17,585 nucleotides of DNA. Origin: an uncultured Prevotella sp. (GTDB lineage: Bacteria > Bacteroidota > Bacteroidia > Bacteroidales > Bacteroidaceae). The position numbers and the translations under genes were made by a program. The notes beneath the pieces were generated by a model. The model searched no databases. It was not told the origin of the DNA and saw only the letters and a program-made list of their open reading frames with translations. Every line of letters begins with the position of its first letter. Positions within the stretch are counted from its first letter, which is position 1. Below, in pieces: positions 14,612 to 17,585 of this stretch. The stretch covers positions 1 to 17,585 of the forward strand of contig URSZ01000042.1 of assembly GCA_900550635.1 (NCBI GenBank), given 5' to 3'.

Positions 14612-14805
14612 GGTCTTTCGTTTGGAATGATTATCCAGCACAGTATGTAGAATATTATTCCGGGCAGTATGGCGAAAAATACTGTTAGCATAGCGTAGGC
14701 AAGTCGCACTAATGTCGGGTCTATCCCGAAGTATTGCGCGATTCCTCCGCAAACGCCGGCTATCATCTTGTTCTCGGAACGGTAAAGTTTCTTGTATTCA
14801 GGCAT
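14608..14805 (-). CDS. Small PspC-domain membrane protein inside the arginine operon
   Basis: A 65-residue protein that is almost only a PspC domain: KKLYRSENKMIAGVCGGIAQYF (about 5-26), IDPTLVRLAYAML, then a single hydrophobic helix (about 38-60) ending IIPNERP. PspC proteins are linked to envelope stress in enterobacteria, but many short Bacteroidales members have no known role. The gene lies 36 bases after argG, and its TGA overlaps the argC ATG by four bases. It is therefore translated with the arginine genes. There is no family link between PspC and arginine synthesis, so the placement is either chance or an undescribed connection. Confidence 0.88.
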   Translation of the reverse strand: MPEYKKLYRSENKMIAGVCGGIAQYFGIDPTLVRLAYAMLTVFFAILPGIIFYILCWIIIPNERP

Positions 14806-14841
14806 ACGTGGGATGTTTTTATCGGTTTGTTTGTTATGTTG

Positions 14842-16044
14842 TCAGCGTTTCTCGTCCTTGTGCTTTGAGTAGTAGATACGCAGCGGCGTTGAAGTGACCT
14901 TGATGAATCCTTTTGCCTCTTCGGATGTCCAGCCCCGCTGTGTTTCGCCGTATTCGCCGAAGGGGTTTTTAACAAGGTCGTCCTTGGAATCTACGCCGAC
15001 GGTTTCGAACGAGTAGGGGCGCAACATGAGGGTGACAACGCCGTTCACATTCCTTTGCGAGCTTGAGAGCATTGCTTCGATGTCGGTCATTACGGGTTCG
15101 AGATACTGGCTTTCGTGCAGGAACATGCCGTACCAGTTGGCCACTTGGTCTTTCCAGTATTGCTGCCACTTTGAAAGCGTGTATTTTTCGAGGAACCGGT
15201 GGGCGCCAATGATAAGCATTGGTGCGGCTGCTTCGAATCCCACGCGTCCTTTCAGACCTACTATGGTGTCGCCTACGTGGCAGTCGCGCCCTATTGCGTA
15301 GGCTGCGCCTATTTCTTCGATTTTCTGTATGGCTTTTATCTTGTCGTCGTATTTTATTCCGTCTACCGATACGATTTCTCCCTTTTCGAATCCTATTTTC
15401 AGTTCGCGCGGTTCGCTTTGTGTGGCATGTTTCAGGTAAGCGCTCTCGGGCAGTCCCTGGTTGCTGTCGAGTATTTCGCCTCCGCAGATTGAAGTGCCCC
15501 AGATTCCTACGTTGTACGAATATTTCAGTTTTGTGAAGTCGGCTTTGAAGCCGTGTTCGTTCAGGTAGTCTATTTCTTCCTTACGGCTCAGCTGCTTGTC
15601 GCGCGTGAGGGTTATTATTTCGATTCCCGGGGCCATTACGAGGAATGTCATGTCGAAACGTATCTGGTCGTTTCCTGCTCCTGTTGAGCCGTGGGCTATT
15701 GCGTCGGCGCCTATCTCGTTTGCGTAGCGTGCAATGGCCAGCGCCTGGAATATGCGTTCCGACGAAACCGATATGGGGTAGCAGTTGTTGCGCAACACAT
15801 TGCCGTAAATCATGAAGCGCAGGCTTTTTTCATAGTATTCCTGCGTTACGTCGAGTGTGACGTATTTCGTTGCGCCCAGCTTGTAGGCGTTTTCCTCGTT
15901 TTTTTGCAGCTGTTCCTTGCTGAAGCCGCCTGTGTTGGCGCACGCGGCGTAAACTTCGTAGCCCATTTCGCGCGAGAGGTACATCACGTTGTACGATGTG
16001 TCGAGTCCTCCGCTGAAAGCTACTACAACTTTCTTCTTGCTCAT
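14842..16044 (-). CDS. argG: Argininosuccinate synthase
   Basis: A 400-residue enzyme that joins citrulline and aspartate using ATP (cleaved to AMP and pyrophosphate), the next-to-last step to arginine. The ATP pyrophosphatase P-loop AFSGGLDTSYNV is at residues 9-20. HGSTGAGNDQIRFD is the citrulline/aspartate-binding region, and IWGTSICGGEIL and IGRDCHVGDTIVGLKGRVGFEAA fit the family further on. I chose the start at 16,044 (MSKKKVVVAF). The upstream 71 codons of open frame have arginine-rich, low-complexity content and overlap the GNAT gene. The 47-base gap to the GNAT gene and the same strand indicate one operon. Full length, all motifs present. Confidence 0.95.
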   Translation of the reverse strand: MSKKKVVVAFSGGLDTSYNVMYLSREMGYEVYAACANTGGFSKEQLQKNEENAYKLGATKYVTLDVTQEYYEKSLRFMIYGNVLRNNCYPISVSSERIFQALAIARYANEIGADAIAHGSTGAGNDQIRFDMTFLVMAPGIEIITLTRDKQLSRKEEIDYLNEHGFKADFTKLKYSYNVGIWGTSICGGEILDSNQGLPESAYLKHATQSEPRELKIGFEKGEIVSVDGIKYDDKIKAIQKIEEIGAAYAIGRDCHVGDTIVGLKGRVGFEAAAPMLIIGAHRFLEKYTLSKWQQYWKDQVANWYGMFLHESQYLEPVMTDIEAMLSSSQRNVNGVVTLMLRPYSFETVGVDSKDDLVKNPFGEYGETQRGWTSEEAKGFIKVTSTPLRIYYSKHKDEKR

Positions 16045-16091
16045 TTCTGTTCCTGTTTTTGTTTGTTGTTTACTGTTCCGTTGCCGGCTTT

Positions 16092-16730
16092 TCAGCGCAG
16101 TCCTTTTTCGGCTGCTTCTTTGGCCATTTTCACAACGTCGTCGGGCAGTTGTACCGGCAGCGGGTCGCCCTCGTGCTCGGCGGGGTCGTAGAGCATACCT
16201 GTGCAAACGCAGTATTTGCGTTTTGTGCGTGCCAGTATGTCGCAGTTTATGCAGCACGGGTTTTCGGGTGTGCCGCAGCCTTTCCAGTAGTCGTCGTCCT
16301 GTGTAAGTTCCGAGAAAGGTACGGGCACGTAACCCAGCCTTGTGTTTATTTTCATTACGGCTCCCTGGCTCGTTAGTCCGAACAGTTTTGCCTTGGGCCA
16401 GCGCAGGCGGCTCAAGGTGAATGCCATTTCTTTTATTCGTGTGGCCAGGTGGTGTTTCCTGAACTTGTCAACTACGATAAGTCCCGAGTTGGCCACGTAA
16501 TGTTTATCCTCCCAGCTCTCGATATAACAGAACCCGGCGAATTCCTCGCCGGCGAGGGCTATGATGGCTTTGCGCTCGCGCATTTTCTTGGCCACGTACT
16601 CGTGTGTACGCGAGGCTATGCCCGAGCCGCGCACTTTTGCTGCGTCGGATATTGTTTTGAGTATAGTGTCGACATATCGCTCGTGCGAGGCATCGGCTAC
16701 CATCACGTTTATTCCGTCATCGTAAATCAT
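16092..16730 (-). CDS. GNAT acetyltransferase with cysteine-rich tail; candidate glutamate N-acyltransferase
   Basis: A 212-residue protein. Residues about 8-140 form a GNAT fold: strand region IIALAGEEFAGFCYIESW (56-73), then SGLIVVDKFRKHHLATRI (82-99), which matches the acetyl-CoA motif A, and a final KINTRLGYVPVPF. The tail (150-180) has six cysteines (152, 159, 160, 163, 174, 176), which could bind zinc or an Fe-S cluster. The operon otherwise lacks a step-one enzyme (argA or argJ), and the gene sits between argR and argG. The best guess is therefore that it acylates glutamate (acetyl or succinyl) to start the pathway. This is inference from position; related Bacteroides operons have a GNAT at the same place. 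It is not similar in length to the two-domain E. coli ArgA. The start at 16,730 could also be slightly internal. Confidence 0.85.
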   Translation of the reverse strand: MIYDDGINVMVADASHERYVDTILKTISDAAKVRGSGIASRTHEYVAKKMRERKAIIALAGEEFAGFCYIESWEDKHYVANSGLIVVDKFRKHHLATRIKEMAFTLSRLRWPKAKLFGLTSQGAVMKINTRLGYVPVPFSELTQDDDYWKGCGTPENPCCINCDILARTKRKYCVCTGMLYDPAEHEGDPLPVQLPDDVVKMAKEAAEKGLR

Positions 16731-16812
16731 TATAAAAGTAGTAAGCTGTTTTTATGTTGTTAGTTAATAAGTTTCTGCACGTTTCGTTTACTGTGCCGCG
16801 GGTTGTGCTTGT

Positions 16813-17301
16813 TTATTCTATGCTGGATTCCAGTTCGGGGATGATTTTGGCCAGGTCTCGCAGCACTTCGTTGCGTTCGAAGCCCTTCTTGCTTATTACG
16901 AGAATAGTGTCGTCGCCCGATATTGTTCCGGCAATGCTTGCAAAATGGTACGAGTCTATCCCTACGGCCAGCGGCATTGCGAATCCCGGCATGGTGTGCA
17001 GCAAAAGCAGTTCCCCGCCCACGTCGTAGCGCAGGAAGCTCGAGTTGCCCGACAGGGATGTGTAGTTTGTTCTCCTTATGCGGTGCACGTATTTCGGGTT
17101 GTCGGGCAGCACGTATTTGTAGCAACCCATTGAATCCGTTGTCTTTGCGGCGCGCAGCTGCTTCAAGTCGCGCGACAGGGTGGCCTGGGCGTAATCGTAT
17201 CCGGCCTTCTGCATTTCTTCTTGCAACTCTTCCTGGCTGTGGATTTCCTTTGTCAGCAGGATGTTGCGGATAAAGTCGAGGCGATTGCTTTTCTTTGACA
17301 T
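16813..17301 (-). CDS. argR: Arginine repressor
   Basis: A 162-residue transcription regulator. The N-terminal winged helix-turn-helix contains the recognition helix ATLSRDLKQLR (40-50), close to the ArgR consensus SQATVSRD. The C-terminal domain carries GTISGDDTILVI (125-136), where the two aspartates bind arginine and the region makes the trimer/hexamer. With arginine bound, ArgR should repress the arg genes. It is the first gene of the operon, behind a promoter that overlaps an ARG-box-like sequence, so negative autoregulation is likely. Full length. The 82 bases to the GNAT gene contain no terminator, so argR and the biosynthetic genes share a transcript. Confidence 0.95.
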   Translation of the reverse strand: MSKKSNRLDFIRNILLTKEIHSQEELQEEMQKAGYDYAQATLSRDLKQLRAAKTTDSMGCYKYVLPDNPKYVHRIRRTNYTSLSGNSSFLRYDVGGELLLLHTMPGFAMPLAVGIDSYHFASIAGTISGDDTILVISKKGFERNEVLRDLAKIIPELESSIE

Positions 17302-17332
17302 TGTTTAGTTGTGTTTAGGCGTTATATCGTCG

Positions 17333-17363
17333 CAAAAATACGGATATTTTTCCGTTATGCAAA
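17333..17363 (-). promoter_or_regulatory. Bacteroidota-type promoter of the arginine operon
   Basis: Minus-strand TTTG (17,363-17,360), exactly 19 bases, then TATTTTTG (17,340-17,333). The expected start of transcription is near 17,327, giving a leader of about 25 bases. A palindrome ACGGA-N6-TCCGT (17,340-17,355) fills most of the spacer. Confidence 0.85.
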
Positions 17364-17374
17364 ATATATTCACA
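17355..17374 (-). promoter_or_regulatory. Candidate ARG box overlapping the -33 element
   Basis: TGTGAATATATTTTGCATAA on the minus strand resembles the ARG box of E. coli and B. subtilis (TGAAT then AT-rich then a half-site such as ATTCA or ATGCA). The first half is exact, the second has mismatches. It covers the TTTG box, so bound ArgR would block the promoter. Confidence 0.55.
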
Positions 17375-17585
17375 AAAAGTGCGATATTTTTTCTTTCGAA
17401 CGTTGTAATGTGCGGCACGTCGGCTTCCTTTATCTGTACGGGCTTTCTTTGCTGCCTGCATTGCCTGTTTCGTGCAACCGGCTGCGTCGTAATGTCCATG
17501 ATAAATATTCATTTTCGTCGGTGCGTGCTTTGCCCCGCAATTTTCACACGTTTTTGTGTCTTTGTTGAGGAGTGTGCAAAGGGGC
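17375..17585. other. Upstream region of argR without a supported gene
   Basis: About 210 bases with no convincing coding frame. A second ARG-box-like palindrome, TGATAAATATTCA (17,499-17,511), lies 125 bases upstream of the first. Short open frames run across it in several directions but none has family motifs, and those on the minus strand would run over the argR promoter. The region ends at the window edge. Confidence 0.4.

Noticed and set aside
14612..14752. Longer N-terminus for argC
   Set aside because: The extension overlaps the PspC gene in another frame and lacks conservation; the Rossmann start MIRVGIIGGAGY fits family N-termini.
16045..16257. Longer N-terminus for argG
   Set aside because: The 71 extra residues are arginine-rich and overlap the end of the GNAT gene; MSKKKVVVAFSGG is the natural start.
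17305..17512. Short minus-strand frames of 64-65 codons upstream of argR
   Set aside because: They run across the argR promoter and have no recognisable features; a leader peptide is not supported.

Overview
The window looks like a piece of a Bacteroidales chromosome. Three things point there: promoters of the Bacteroidota type (TTTG, 19 bases, TAnnTTTG) lie in front of several genes, the lipoproteins have Bacteroidota-style signals, and the arginine operon with an embedded GNAT enzyme and ArgR is in a layout known from this order. I cannot name the genus; a gut family such as Muribaculaceae, Barnesiellaceae or a relative would fit.

Layout. Positions 1 to about 3,000-3,300 are the right end of an integrated mobile element. 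From its edge inwards (all on the minus strand) it carries a tyrosine integrase, a small RhuM-like protein, a terminator, and the start of a primase-helicase that runs off the left edge. The element/host boundary is not visible as such. It must lie between the integrase promoter (about 3,002) and the terminator of the first host gene (3,311-3,342). The relaxase or conjugation genes, if any, lie outside the window.

Positions 3,440-8,521 hold three host genes on the minus strand: metA (homoserine acyltransferase), broken by one in-frame TAA just before the catalytic cysteine, then an M13 metallopeptidase lipoprotein downstream of an ABC-F ATPase with a very clear promoter. A GH16 glycan hydrolase lipoprotein follows (8,877-9,665, minus). 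Two plus-strand genes come next: an NSS-family sodium-coupled transporter and a membrane-anchored ComEA-like helix-hairpin-helix protein (9,859-12,111).

Positions 12,489-17,301 are an arginine biosynthesis operon on the minus strand, transcribed argR, GNAT acetyltransferase, argG, a tiny PspC protein, argC, argD, and closed by a strong terminator. The promoter in front of argR overlaps an ARG-box-like sequence, so ArgR probably represses the whole operon including itself. The GNAT enzyme may supply the missing first step (acylation of glutamate).

The main oddities are the nonsense codon in metA; a dispersed palindromic repeat present twice (about 8,728-8,823 and 12,271-12,368) in opposite orientation with a 9-base core flipped relative to its flanks; the PspC gene translationally coupled to argC; and the cysteine-rich tail on the arginine-operon GNAT. 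I found no rRNA, tRNA or CRISPR array.
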